Position numbers and translations under genes: made by a program
From: Streptomyces sp. CB01201
Lineage (GTDB): Bacteria; Actinomycetota; Actinomycetes; Streptomycetales; Streptomycetaceae
DNA length: 64,000 nucleotides
Direction: 5' to 3'
NCBI RefSeq assembly: GCF_002803085.1
Contig: NZ_NNBJ01000007.1
Coordinates: 1-64,000, forward strand
Shown: piece by piece, positions 7,001-17,432 of the stretch
Layout of the letters: every line of letters begins with the position of its first letter
Numbering within the stretch: the stretch's first letter is position 1
The notes under the pieces: model-generated
Told to the model about the DNA's origin: nothing
The model's input: the letters and a program-made list of their open reading frames with translations, nothing else
Databases searched by the model: none

Positions 7001-9589
7001 ACCGTCACCACCGCCATCGCCCAGGGCGACCTCACCAAGAAGATCGACATCGATGCGCGCGGCGAGATCCAGGAGCTGAAGAACACCATCAACACGATGG
7101 TCGACCAGCTGTCGTCGTTCGGCCAGGAAGTGACCCGGGTGGCCCGCGAGGTGGGCACCGAGGGCCAGTTGGGCGGCCACGCCCGCGTCCGCGACGTCGA
7201 CGGGACCTGGCGCGACCTCACCGAATCGGTGAACGAGATGGCCGGGAACCTGACCCGGCAGGTCCGCGCGATCGCAGCCGTCGCCACCGCCGTGACCCGC
7301 GGCGACCTCAACCTGAAGATCGACGTGGACGCGGCCGGCGAGATCCAGGCCCTCCAGGACAACATCAACACGATGATCGCCAACCTGCGCGACACCACCG
7401 TCGCCAACAAGGAACAGGACTGGCTCAAGGGCAACCTCGCCCGCATCTCCGGCCTCATGCAGGGCCGCCGCGACCTCGACGACGTCGCCTCCCTCATCAT
7501 GACCGAGCTGACCCCGGTCGTCTCCGCCCAGCACGGCGCGTTCTTCCTCGCCATGCCGACCGGCGGCGCCCCCGAGGTCAGCGCGGCCGGCGACGGCTCG
7601 TACGAGCTGCGGATGCGCGGCAGCTACGGATACTCGGCCGGCTCCATGCCGACCTCCTTCCGGCCCGGCGAGACCCTCATCGGCACCGCCGCCGAGGAGA
7701 AGCGGACCATCCTGGTCGAGAACGTCCCGCCCGGCTACCTCAAGATCTCGTCCGGGCTGGGCGAGGCACCGCCCGCCCATGTGATCGTGCTGCCCGTCCT
7801 GTTCGAGGGCAAGGTCCTCGGCGTGATCGAACTGGCCTCCTTCCAGCCGTTCACCCACATCCAGAAGGACTTCCTCAACCAGATCGCCGAGATGATCGCG
7901 ACCAGCGTCAACACCATCTCCGTCAACTCCAAGACCGAAGTCCTGCTCAAGCAGTCCCAGGAACTCACCGAGCAACTGCGCGAACGCAGCGCCGAGTTGG
8001 AGAACCGCCAGAGCGCCCTCCAGGCCTCCAACGCCGAACTGGAGGAGAAGGCCGAGCTGTTGGCCCAGCAGAACCGGGACATCGAGGTCAAGAACACCGA
8101 GATCGAGGAAGCCCGCCAAGTGCTTGAGGAGCGCGCCGAACAGCTCGCCGTCTCCATGCGCTACAAGTCCGAGTTCCTCGCCAACATGTCCCACGAGCTG
8201 CGCACCCCGCTCAACTCCCTGCTGATCCTGGCCAAGTTGCTCGCCGACAACGCCGAGGGCAACCTCTCGCCCAAGCAGGTCGAGTTCGCCGAAACGATCC
8301 ACGGTGCGGGTTCCGACCTGCTCCAGCTGATCAACGACATCCTCGACCTGTCCAAGGTCGAGGCCGGCAAGATGGACGTCTCACCGACCCGCATCGCCCT
8401 CGTCCAGCTCGTCGACTACGTGGAGGCGACCTTCCGCCCGCTCACCGCGGAAAAGGGCCTCGACTTCTCCGTACGGGTCTCACCCGAACTGCCCGCCACC
8501 CTCCACACCGACGAACAGCGCCTGCTGCAAGTGCTGCGCAACCTGCTGTCCAACGCGGTCAAGTTCACCGACAGCGGCGCCGTCGAACTCGTCATCCGCC
8601 CCGCCGGAACCGACGTACCGCACGCCATTCGCGAACAGCTCCTGGAAGCCGGCTCGCTGCGCGACGCCGACGCCGACCTCATCGCGTTCTCCGTCACCGA
8701 CACCGGCATCGGCATCGCGGCCAGCAAGATGCGCGTCATCTTCGAAGCGTTCAAACAGGCCGACGGCACCACCAGCCGCAAATACGGCGGCACCGGACTC
8801 GGCCTGTCCATCAGCCGGGAGATCGCCCGCCTGCTCGGCGGCGAGATCCACGCGGCCAGCGAACCGGGCCGCGGCTCCACCTTCACCCTCTATCTCCCGC
8901 TCCACCTCAGCGAGTTGCCCTCCCAGGGCTACCCGCAGCTCGCCCCCGGCGGCATGGAAGCCGCGGCCGGCCTCGCCATCGAAGCCGCCGGCCGCCCCGA
9001 CCCGGAGCCCTACCAGGACGCCACCGCCACCGGCACCGGACACGGCGCCACCGGACACGGCACCACCCAGCCCGGGACCGCCGGTCTGTTCCGCAGGCGC
9101 CGCAAGGTGCTCGGCGGCGACCCCCACCAGGAGACGGCGCCCACCGGGCAGCCCCCGGCGCAGAGCTGGGAGGAGAGCGAGCCCGAGCGGAGCCCCGCCA
9201 AGGCGTTCCACTTCGGCGGCGAGAAGGTACTGATCGTCGACGACGACGTACGCAACGTCTTCGCGCTCACCAGCGTCCTCGAACAGCACGGCCTCTCAGT
9301 GCTGTACGCCGAGAACGGGCGCGAGGGCATCGAGGTCCTCGAACAGCACGAGGACACCGCGGTCGTCCTGATGGACATCATGATGCCGGAGATGGACGGC
9401 TACGCGACGACGTCCGCGATCCGGCGCATGCCCCAGTTCGCGGGCCTGCCCATCGTCGCCCTCACCGCGAAGGCGATGAAGGGGGACCGCGAGAAGGCCA
9501 TCGACTCCGGCGCCTCCGACTACGTGACCAAGCCCGTCGACCCCGACCATCTGCTCTCCGTCATGGAGCAGTGGATGCGAGGAAAGTGA
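4070..9589 (+). CDS. osaA: OsaA-like soluble poly-HAMP hybrid histidine kinase
   Basis: This is an 1839-residue cytoplasmic hybrid sensor kinase with no membrane segment. A divergent HAMP pair (about 45-190) is followed by ten tandem 92-residue HAMP modules at residues 193-1112. Next come a GAF domain (about 1135-1290) and a coiled coil. HisKA follows ('NMSHELRTPLNSLL', phospho-His about H1375), then HATPase_c ('KYGGTGLGLSIS'). A Gly/Pro-rich linker leads to a C-terminal receiver ('LMDIMMPEMDGY', Asp about D1769). The GTG at 4070 has GGAGGG 7 nt upstream. The architecture recalls fungal class III osmosensing kinases. Position beside osaB and opposite osaC identifies it as OsaA, which signals osmotic stress needed for sporulation and osmoadaptation in S. 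coelicolor (recalled). It presumably phosphorylates OsaB. Confidence 0.9.
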   Translation: MESGAAARGVSTRAKDDQSRTQQARSHKQRGGNGTTEVDTAALQRLLAALASMRDGNFRKRLTVSGDGVMTEIAAVFNEVADRNLHLTGEIARVRRMVGREGKLTERLENGACEGSWATAIDASNALVDDLARPVSEVGRVLSAVADGDLEQRMDLRSHGSDGAERPLRGEFLKVGRTVNNLVDQLSAFTDEVTRVALEVGTEGKLGGQAQVRGMSGSWKDLTDSVNTMAYRLTAQVRDIALVTTAVAKGDLSRKVTVHVAGEMLQLKNTVNTMVDQLSSFSSEVTRVAREVGTEGELGGQAQVPGVAGVWKDLTDSVNVMATNLTAQVRGIAQVTTAVANGDLSQKVTVNARGEVAQLAETINQMTETLRTFADEVTRVANEVGAEGLLGGQAQVPGAAGTWKDLTDSVNTVFRNLTTQVRDIAQVTTAVASGDMSQKVTVDVAGEMLELKNTVNTMVDQLQSFGSEVTRVAREVGIEGRLGGQAEVPGAAGTWKDLTDSVNTAFRNLTGQVRDIAQVTTAVANGDLSQKVTVDVAGEMLELKNTVNTMVAQLSSFADQVTRMARDVGTEGRLGGQARVDGVSGTWKELTDSVNFMAGNLTSQVRQIAQVTTAVARGDLSQKIDVDARGEMLELKNTINTMVDQLSAFAEQVTRVAREVGTDGRLGGQAQVPGVAGVWRDLTDSVNGMAGNLTAQVRNIAQVATAVARGDLSQKIDVDARGEILELKNTLNTMVDQLSNFAEQVTRVAREVGTEGILGGQAEVQGVSGTWKDLTQSVNSMANNLTSQVRNIAEVTTAVAEGDLSKKITVDSKGEILELVTTVNTMVDQLSNFADEVTRVAREVGTEGILGGQARVRGVTGIWKDLSDNVNLMAANLTTQVRNISRVSAAVANGDLTKKVTVEARGEVAELADTVNTMVTTLSSFAEQVTKVAREVGTDGILGGQARVPGVSGTWKDLTESVNSMADNLTGQVRQIATVTTAIAQGDLTKKIDIDARGEIQELKNTINTMVDQLSSFGQEVTRVAREVGTEGQLGGHARVRDVDGTWRDLTESVNEMAGNLTRQVRAIAAVATAVTRGDLNLKIDVDAAGEIQALQDNINTMIANLRDTTVANKEQDWLKGNLARISGLMQGRRDLDDVASLIMTELTPVVSAQHGAFFLAMPTGGAPEVSAAGDGSYELRMRGSYGYSAGSMPTSFRPGETLIGTAAEEKRTILVENVPPGYLKISSGLGEAPPAHVIVLPVLFEGKVLGVIELASFQPFTHIQKDFLNQIAEMIATSVNTISVNSKTEVLLKQSQELTEQLRERSAELENRQSALQASNAELEEKAELLAQQNRDIEVKNTEIEEARQVLEERAEQLAVSMRYKSEFLANMSHELRTPLNSLLILAKLLADNAEGNLSPKQVEFAETIHGAGSDLLQLINDILDLSKVEAGKMDVSPTRIALVQLVDYVEATFRPLTAEKGLDFSVRVSPELPATLHTDEQRLLQVLRNLLSNAVKFTDSGAVELVIRPAGTDVPHAIREQLLEAGSLRDADADLIAFSVTDTGIGIAASKMRVIFEAFKQADGTTSRKYGGTGLGLSISREIARLLGGEIHAASEPGRGSTFTLYLPLHLSELPSQGYPQLAPGGMEAAAGLAIEAAGRPDPEPYQDATATGTGHGATGHGTTQPGTAGLFRRRRKVLGGDPHQETAPTGQPPAQSWEESEPERSPAKAFHFGGEKVLIVDDDVRNVFALTSVLEQHGLSVLYAENGREGIEVLEQHEDTAVVLMDIMMPEMDGYATTSAIRRMPQFAGLPIVALTAKAMKGDREKAIDSGASDYVTKPVDPDHLLSVMEQWMRGK
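4646..7405 (+). repeat. Ten tandem 276-bp coding repeats (HAMP modules) in osaA
   Basis: The segment beginning GTGACCCGGGTCGCC recurs at 4646, 4922, 5198, 5474 and then every 276 bp through a tenth copy starting at 7130, with no indel. Each copy encodes 92 residues: 'VTRVAREVGTEG', a conserved 'TWKDLTDSVN' core, then 'TTAVANGDLSQKVTV' and 'NTMVDQL'. Copies differ mainly at surface-like and third-codon positions. Confidence 0.95.
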
Positions 9590-9833
9590 CCGCCCGCCGC
9601 CCGCGGGCCCGGGCGTTGCTGACTCACTGTGGCCGACGACGTGTGAGGCAACGGTATTCGGGGAACCTTCTGGTCTCCCACTACGTTTCTGCTACGTGCA
9701 CAGTGACATCGCGGTGACAGGGTGTGGCGACAGGCGGGGTGCGGCTACCATGACCGGCACAAGGACGGGCGACGCAAGGGAGTCGTCCCCTGGGGCGGCG
9801 CCCGGTGCACTGCCGGGGCGAGGAGGACGGGCC

Positions 9834-10511
9834 ATGGTGCAGAAGGCCAAGATCCTCCTGGTCGATGACCGGCCGGAGAATCTGCTGGCGCTGGAGGCCA
9901 TCCTCTCTGCGCTCGATCAGACACTGGTGCGGGCATCGTCAGGGGAGGAAGCGCTCAAAGCGCTACTGACGGACGATTTCGCGGTCATTCTGCTGGACGT
10001 CCAGATGCCCGGAATGGACGGGTTCGAGACCGCCGCGCACATCAAGAGGCGCGAACGCACACGAGATATCCCGATCATCTTCCTCACGGCCATCAACCAC
10101 GGCCCCCACCACACCTTCCGCGGATACGCGGCGGGCGCCGTGGACTACATCTCGAAGCCGTTCGACCCCTGGGTGCTCCGCGCCAAGGTGTCCGTCTTCG
10201 TCGAGCTGTACATGAAGAACTGCCAGCTGCGCGAACAAGCCGCCCTGCTCCGCCTCCAACTCGAAGGCGGCACCCACGGCAGCGGCCCCGCCAAGGAATC
10301 CGCCGGCCTGCTCGCCGAACTCTCCGCGCGCCTCGCGGCAGTTGAAGAACAGGCCGAAGCGCTCTCCAAGCAGCTCGACGACGACTCCGCCGACGCCGCG
10401 GCCGTCGCCACCGCCGCCCACCTGGAGCGCAAGCTCACCGGCCTGCGCCGCGCACTGGACGCCCTGGAGCCCGGAACCGGCGGCGCGCCCACCCTCCCCT
10501 CCCAGAACTGA
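9834..10511 (+). CDS. osaB: OsaB-like response regulator (receiver plus coiled coil, no DNA-binding domain)
   Basis: This 225-residue protein has an N-terminal receiver domain: acidic pair 'LLVDDRPEN', phospho-acceptor in 'ILLDVQMPGMDG' (D55), Thr in 'IIFLTAI' and Lys in 'SKPFD'. The C-terminal ~90 residues are Ala/Glu/Leu-rich and predicted coiled coil ('LAAVEEQAEALSKQL'). There is no helix-turn-helix, so output is probably by protein contact. The ATG at 9834 has AGGAGG 7 nt upstream; the frame extends to 9696 but without a comparable ribosome site. It lies 244 nt after osaA, so it may have its own promoter. In S. coelicolor osaB is required for aerial development on osmolyte-rich medium (recalled). 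Confidence 0.9.
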   Translation: MVQKAKILLVDDRPENLLALEAILSALDQTLVRASSGEEALKALLTDDFAVILLDVQMPGMDGFETAAHIKRRERTRDIPIIFLTAINHGPHHTFRGYAAGAVDYISKPFDPWVLRAKVSVFVELYMKNCQLREQAALLRLQLEGGTHGSGPAKESAGLLAELSARLAAVEEQAEALSKQLDDDSADAAAVATAAHLERKLTGLRRALDALEPGTGGAPTLPSQN

Positions 10512-10523
10512 CCGCCCGACACC

Positions 10524-10554
10524 TGACGCCACGTCCACCTGACGTGGCGTCAGC
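10524..10554 (+). terminator. Hairpin after osaB
   Basis: A perfect 12-bp inverted repeat (CTGACGCCACGT, 7-nt loop, ACGTGGCGTCAG) starts 12 nt after the osaB stop. No T tract follows, which is common for Streptomyces terminators. Confidence 0.65.
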
Positions 10555-10621
10555 AGCCTTGCGGCATACGACACGGACGGGTGAAGGCGTAGGCACACGT
10601 GTCCACCGCCGCCGACCCAGG

Positions 10622-10627
10622 TAACCT
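10622..10627 (+). promoter_or_regulatory. -10 hexamer for leaderless ftsK
   Basis: TAACCT lies exactly 7 nt before the ftsK ATG at 10635 and there is no Shine-Dalgarno sequence. This fits a leaderless mRNA starting at the initiation codon. The -35 region is weak. Confidence 0.5.
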
Positions 10628-10634
10628 CAGCACC

Positions 10635-13421
<2,787 letters not shown>

Positions 13422-13780
13422 GTGTGCGGGAGCGCGAGCGCGGCGGTCGCGGGCGGTCGGCGGACAGAATCCGTCGACTGTCATCGCGCTGTCAGCTGAC
13501 AGATTCTGTCGCCCCACCCCCCACTCCGCCCCCCGCCCCCACCCGCCACTGTCGGCCGACCGGCCCAAACAGCACTCGTACGGGATCCCCGAGCAACCGT
13601 TTCCCTTGGCCGTACGTCAAGTTGAGGGAAGCGTGGAAGCAAGCGTGGTCGCCGTTCCGTTCGTCAGGGGCGCCGGCCATACCGATGGCGTACAAACTCC
13701 GCTCCACCGGTTGCCCCACTCTTTCCCACCCCCCCTAGACTGAACACCCAGCAGGTGGCTCACGCTCGAAAGGCGCCCCC
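13422..13780. other. ftsK to RodZ-like gene intergenic region with nested palindromes
   Basis: This 359-nt spacer has no credible gene. It contains a nested inverted repeat at 13463-13510 and a possible promoter: -35-like TTGCCC (13711-13716), 19-nt spacer, -10 TAGACT (13736-13741), about 40 nt before the next start codon. Confidence 0.6.
13463..13510. repeat. Nested inverted repeat downstream of ftsK
   Basis: Outer arms GACAGAAT (13463-13470) and ATTCTGTC (13503-13510) enclose a perfect 14-bp palindrome CTGTCAGCTGACAG (13489-13502). It could be a terminator or a protein-binding site. No T tract follows. Confidence 0.7.
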
Positions 13781-14620
13781 GTGTCCATCGGCAACTCTCC
13801 CGAAGACGACCGGCCTTCGATCGAAGACGACGGGCCCTCGATCGGTCGTGTCCTCCAGCAGGCCCGTATCGCCGCCGGACTGACGGTCGACGAGGTCAGT
13901 TCCGCCACCCGGGTGCGCATCCCCATCGTGCACGCGATCGAGGAGGACGACTTCTCGCGCTGCGGCGGCGATGTGTACGCGCGCGGACACATCCGCACGC
14001 TCGCCCAGGCCGTCGGCATCGACCCGGGCCCCCTGGTCGACCAGTACGACGCCGACCACGGCGGCCGTCCCGCGCCCACCCCCGCGGCCCCCCTGTTCGA
14101 GGCGGAACGCATCCGCCCCGAACCGCGCCGCCCCAACTGGACCGCCGCCATGGTCGCCGCCATCGTCGTGGTCGTCGGCTTCGTCGGCTTCACCATGTTC
14201 AGCGGCGGCAGCGACAAGAAGAGCGGCAGTTCCGTCGCCGAGGGCCCCGCCCAGCAGAAGCCCCCGGCCAAGTCGCCGTCCGCCCCCGCCCCCTCCAAGC
14301 CCCCCGCCCCCAAGCCCACCCCCAGCCCCTCCGACAGCGCGATCGCAGCCGTCCCCGCCGACAAGGTCACCGTCAAGGTCACCGCGATCAACGACAAGAG
14401 CTGGATCTCCGCCAAGGACCACAACGGCAAGATGCTCTTCGACGGCCTGCTCCAGAAGGGCGAGGCCCAGACGTTCCAGGACGGCCAGCAGGTCGACCTG
14501 ATCCTCGGCAACGCCGGGGCGATCGAGCTGTACGTCAACGGCAAGAAGATCGACAGCAAATTCGAGGACGGCCAGGTCGAGCGCCTGAGCTACACCAAGG
14601 GCGACCCGCAGGTCGGCTGA
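13781..14620 (+). CDS. RodZ-like membrane protein (Xre-type HTH, one TM, C-terminal DUF4115-like domain)
   Basis: This 279-residue protein has the RodZ layout. A cytoplasmic HTH comes at about 22-95 ('IGRVLQQARIAAGLTVDEVS', 'DVYARGHIRTLAQAVG'). A single membrane helix lies at about 123-145 ('MVAAIVVVVGFVGFTMF'), followed by a Pro/Ser/Lys-rich stalk at about 150-190. The extracytoplasmic C-domain resembles the family's DUF4115 ('KVTVKVTAINDKSWISAKD'). RodZ couples MreB to cell shape in rods; in actinobacteria the role of such proteins is less clear, so no symbol is given. GTG at 13781; the weak GAAAGG lies about 10 nt upstream. Confidence 0.85.
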   Translation: MSIGNSPEDDRPSIEDDGPSIGRVLQQARIAAGLTVDEVSSATRVRIPIVHAIEEDDFSRCGGDVYARGHIRTLAQAVGIDPGPLVDQYDADHGGRPAPTPAAPLFEAERIRPEPRRPNWTAAMVAAIVVVVGFVGFTMFSGGSDKKSGSSVAEGPAQQKPPAKSPSAPAPSKPPAPKPTPSPSDSAIAAVPADKVTVKVTAINDKSWISAKDHNGKMLFDGLLQKGEAQTFQDGQQVDLILGNAGAIELYVNGKKIDSKFEDGQVERLSYTKGDPQVG

Positions 14621-14669
14621 GCCCGCCCGGCCCACGACCCTCGCGGCGGGGGCGTGGGCCAGGACAAAG

Positions 14670-14675
14670 TAGTCT
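14670..14675 (+). promoter_or_regulatory. -10 hexamer for leaderless rimO
   Basis: TAGTCT lies exactly 7 nt before the rimO ATG, with no ribosome-binding site between them. This indicates a leaderless transcript for rimO-pgsA-cinA. Confidence 0.55.
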
Positions 14676-14682
14676 TGAGTCC

Positions 14683-16152
14683 ATGCCCGAACGCCGCACC
14701 GTCGCCCTTGTCACTCTTGGCTGCGCCCGTAACGAGGTGGACTCGGAGGAGCTCGCAGGCCGCTTGGCAGCGGACGGCTGGGAGCTCGTCGAGGACGCAT
14801 CGGCCGCGGACGTCGCCGTCGTCAACACCTGCGGATTCGTCGAAGCCGCCAAGAAGGACTCCGTCGACGCCCTCCTCGAAGCCAACGATCTGAAGGATCA
14901 CGGCAAGACCCAGGCCGTCGTCGCGGTCGGCTGCATGGCCGAGCGGTACGGCAAGGACCTCGCCGAAGCGCTCCCCGAGGCCGACGCCATCCTCGGCTTC
15001 GACGACTACGCCGACATCTCCGACCGCCTCCAGACCATCCTCAACGGCGGCATCCACGCCTCGCACACCCCCCGCGACCGGCGCAAGCTCCTGCCGATCA
15101 GCCCCGCCGAGCGCCAGAGCGCCCCCGACGTGGCGCTGCCCGGACACGCCCAGGACACCCCGCCCGAGGACCTCCCCGAGGGCCTCGCGCCCGCCTCCGG
15201 GCCGCGCGCCCCGCTGCGCCGCCGGCTCGACACCAGCCCCGTCGCCTCCGTGAAGCTGGCCTCCGGCTGCGACCGCCGCTGCTCGTTCTGCGCCATCCCG
15301 TCCTTCCGCGGCTCGTTCATCTCGCGCCGCCCCAGCGACGTGCTCGGCGAGACCCGCTGGCTGGCCGAGCAGGGCGTCAAGGAGGTCATGCTGGTCTCCG
15401 AGAACAACACCTCCTACGGCAAGGACCTCGGCGACATCCGGCTCCTGGAGACGCTGCTGCCCGAGCTGGCCGCCGTCGACGGCATCGAGCGCGTCCGGGT
15501 CAGCTACCTCCAGCCCGCCGAGATGCGCCCCGGCCTCATCGACGTGCTGACCTCCACCGACAAGGTCGTGCCGTACTTCGACCTGTCCTTCCAGCACTCG
15601 GCGCCCGCCGTACTGCGCGCGATGCGCCGCTTCGGCGACACCGACCGCTTCCTGGAACTGCTCGACACCATCCGCGCCAAGGCCCCCACCGCCGGCGTGC
15701 GCTCCAACTTCATCGTCGGCTTCCCCGGCGAGACCGAGGCCGACTTCAAGGAGCTGGAACGCTTCCTCAGCGCGGCCCGCCTCGACGCCATCGGCGTCTT
15801 CGGCTACTCCGACGAAGAGGGCACCGAAGCGGTCGGCTACGAGGGCAAGCTGGACGCCGACACCATCGCCGAACGCCTCGCCCACCTGTCACGCCTGGCC
15901 GAGGAGCTCACCGCGCAGCGCGCCGAGGAACGCATCGGCGACACCGTGCGCGTCCTGGTCGAGAGCGTCGACGACGAGGACGGGGCGGTCGGCCGCGCCG
16001 AACACCAGGCGCCCGAGACCGACGGCCAGGTGACCTTCACCGAAAGCGCGGGCCTCACGCCCGGCCTTATGGTCGAGGCCAAGGTCGTCGCCACCGAGGG
16101 CGTCGACCTGGTGGTCGAATTGATCGGCGGGGTTGAGGAGGCGGGCAGATGA
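14683..16152 (+). CDS. rimO: Ribosomal protein S12 methylthiotransferase RimO
   Basis: This radical-SAM enzyme adds a methylthio group to an aspartate of ribosomal protein S12. Its 489 residues include an N-terminal UPF0004 domain with cluster cysteines ('LGCARNEVDSE', 'VNTCGF', 'VGCMAERYG'). The radical-SAM CxxxCxxC is 'CDRRCSFC' (C196, C200, C203), and a C-terminal TRAM domain ends the protein. The 'TLGCARNEVDSE' and 'FVEAAKKDSVDALLE' signatures separate it from its relative MiaB, encoded at 43832. A stretch of about 40 residues between the domains (near 130-175, 'DTPPEDLPEGLAPASG') is longer than in E. coli RimO. It is the first gene of an overlapping operon with pgsA and cinA. Confidence 0.93.
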   Translation: MPERRTVALVTLGCARNEVDSEELAGRLAADGWELVEDASAADVAVVNTCGFVEAAKKDSVDALLEANDLKDHGKTQAVVAVGCMAERYGKDLAEALPEADAILGFDDYADISDRLQTILNGGIHASHTPRDRRKLLPISPAERQSAPDVALPGHAQDTPPEDLPEGLAPASGPRAPLRRRLDTSPVASVKLASGCDRRCSFCAIPSFRGSFISRRPSDVLGETRWLAEQGVKEVMLVSENNTSYGKDLGDIRLLETLLPELAAVDGIERVRVSYLQPAEMRPGLIDVLTSTDKVVPYFDLSFQHSAPAVLRAMRRFGDTDRFLELLDTIRAKAPTAGVRSNFIVGFPGETEADFKELERFLSAARLDAIGVFGYSDEEGTEAVGYEGKLDADTIAERLAHLSRLAEELTAQRAEERIGDTVRVLVESVDDEDGAVGRAEHQAPETDGQVTFTESAGLTPGLMVEAKVVATEGVDLVVELIGGVEEAGR

Positions 16153-16817
16153 CCGGAGTCCCGGCATCGGCGGCGGGCGGTACCGGCCGGACGCCGGCGC
16201 CCGGCGGCAAGCTGGGCGCTGCGGCCGTCAACCAGGCCAGCCTCTGGAACATCGCCAACATCCTCACCATGATCCGGCTCGTGCTCGTGCCGGGCTTCGT
16301 CATGCTGCTGCTCGCGGACGGCGGCTACGACCCGGCGATGCGGGCCTGGGCCTGGGCGGCCTTCGCCGTCGCCATGATCACCGACATCTTCGACGGACAC
16401 CTGGCCCGCACGTACAACCTGGTCACCGACTTCGGGAAGATCGCCGACCCGATCGCCGACAAGGCGATCATGGGCTCCGCGCTGGTCTGCCTCTCCCTCC
16501 TCGGCGACCTGCCCTGGTGGGTCACCGGCGTCATCCTGTTCCGGGAACTCGGCATCACGCTCATGCGTTTCTGGGTCATCCGGCACGGAGTGATTCCGGC
16601 CAGCCGCGGCGGCAAGCTCAAGACCCTCGCCCAGGGCACCGCGACCGGCATGTACGTCCTGGCGCTCACCGGGCCGCTCGCCACCCTGAGGTTCTGGGTG
16701 ATGGCGCTCGCCGTGGTGCTCACGGTCGTCACAGGGCTCGACTATGTGCGCCAGGCGGTCGTCCTGAGGCGCAAGGGGCTCGCCGCGCAGCGCGAGGCCG
16801 CGGGATCCGCGTTGTGA
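16149..16817 (+). CDS. pgsA: CDP-diacylglycerol--glycerol-3-phosphate 3-phosphatidyltransferase
   Basis: This integral membrane enzyme makes phosphatidylglycerophosphate, precursor of phosphatidylglycerol and cardiolipin. The CDP-alcohol phosphotransferase motif is intact in 'DIFDGHLAR' and 'TDFGKIADPIADK' (the D-D-G-A-R-G-D-D pattern). Several membrane helices are visible, for example 'LVCLSLLGDLPWWVTGVILF' and 'VMALAVVLTVVTGL'. The 222 residues include about 30 extra Gly/Ala-rich residues at the N-terminus. The ATG overlaps the rimO stop by 4 nt (ATGA), so translation is probably coupled. Confidence 0.92.
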   Translation: MTGVPASAAGGTGRTPAPGGKLGAAAVNQASLWNIANILTMIRLVLVPGFVMLLLADGGYDPAMRAWAWAAFAVAMITDIFDGHLARTYNLVTDFGKIADPIADKAIMGSALVCLSLLGDLPWWVTGVILFRELGITLMRFWVIRHGVIPASRGGKLKTLAQGTATGMYVLALTGPLATLRFWVMALAVVLTVVTGLDYVRQAVVLRRKGLAAQREAAGSAL

Positions 16818-17323
16818 CCGAGGCGGCCCGGCTCCTGCGCGTGCTCACGGAGCGTGACGAGACGCTCGCCGTGGCGGAGTCCCTGACGGGTGGCCTGGTG
16901 GCCGCCGAGCTGACCTCGGTGCCCGGCGCCTCACGCGTCTTCCGCGGCTCCGTCACGGCGTACGCCACCGAGCTCAAGCGGGACGTCCTGGGCGTCGACG
17001 GGACCCTTCTGGCCGAGCGCGGCGCGGTCGATCCCGAGGTCGCGCAGCAGATGGCGGCGGGGGTGCGCACGGTGCTGGGCGCGGACTGGGGGATCGCGAC
17101 CACGGGTGTGGCCGGACCCGAACCCCAGGACGGCCGGCCCGTCGGGACGGTATACGTTTCGGCCGTTGGCCCGGCGGGAGCGAAGAAAACCGTCGCATTG
17201 AGGTTGAACGGCGACCGGGCGGAAATTCGTAGGGAGAGTGTACGCAGCGTGCTCGAACTCCTCTCCAGTGAACTCCGCAAGGACGAGCGGGCACAGGATA
17301 CGGAACAGAACGGGGGGATTTGA
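16814..17323 (+). CDS. cinA: CinA C-terminal-domain protein (nicotinamide-nucleotide amidase PncC type)
   Basis: The 169 residues correspond to the C-terminal domain of CinA alone, with 'AVAESLTGGLVAAELTSVPGASRVF', 'GVAGPEPQDGRPVGTVYV' and 'RESVRSVLELL'. In E. coli such stand-alone proteins (PncC) deamidate nicotinamide mononucleotide in NAD salvage. The N-terminal MoCF domain of full CinA is absent. The GTG start overlaps the pgsA stop by 4 nt, so it is co-translated with rimO-pgsA. Function is inferred from the family. Confidence 0.87.
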   Translation: MTEAARLLRVLTERDETLAVAESLTGGLVAAELTSVPGASRVFRGSVTAYATELKRDVLGVDGTLLAERGAVDPEVAQQMAAGVRTVLGADWGIATTGVAGPEPQDGRPVGTVYVSAVGPAGAKKTVALRLNGDRAEIRRESVRSVLELLSSELRKDERAQDTEQNGGI

Positions 17324-17432
17324 TGTTTGCAGCCCTGAGTGAACACGACATCGCTCCCCGCACGGCCGCGGCGCGAGGCGGTACGGTGGGGCGTGAAGGA
17401 TGCGGCTACGCGGTCCGAGGAGGGAGCCACCG

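Noticed and set aside
5275..8127. 950-codon frame inside osaA
   Set aside because: Frame-shifted reading of the HAMP repeats, giving Arg/His-rich sequence without domains.
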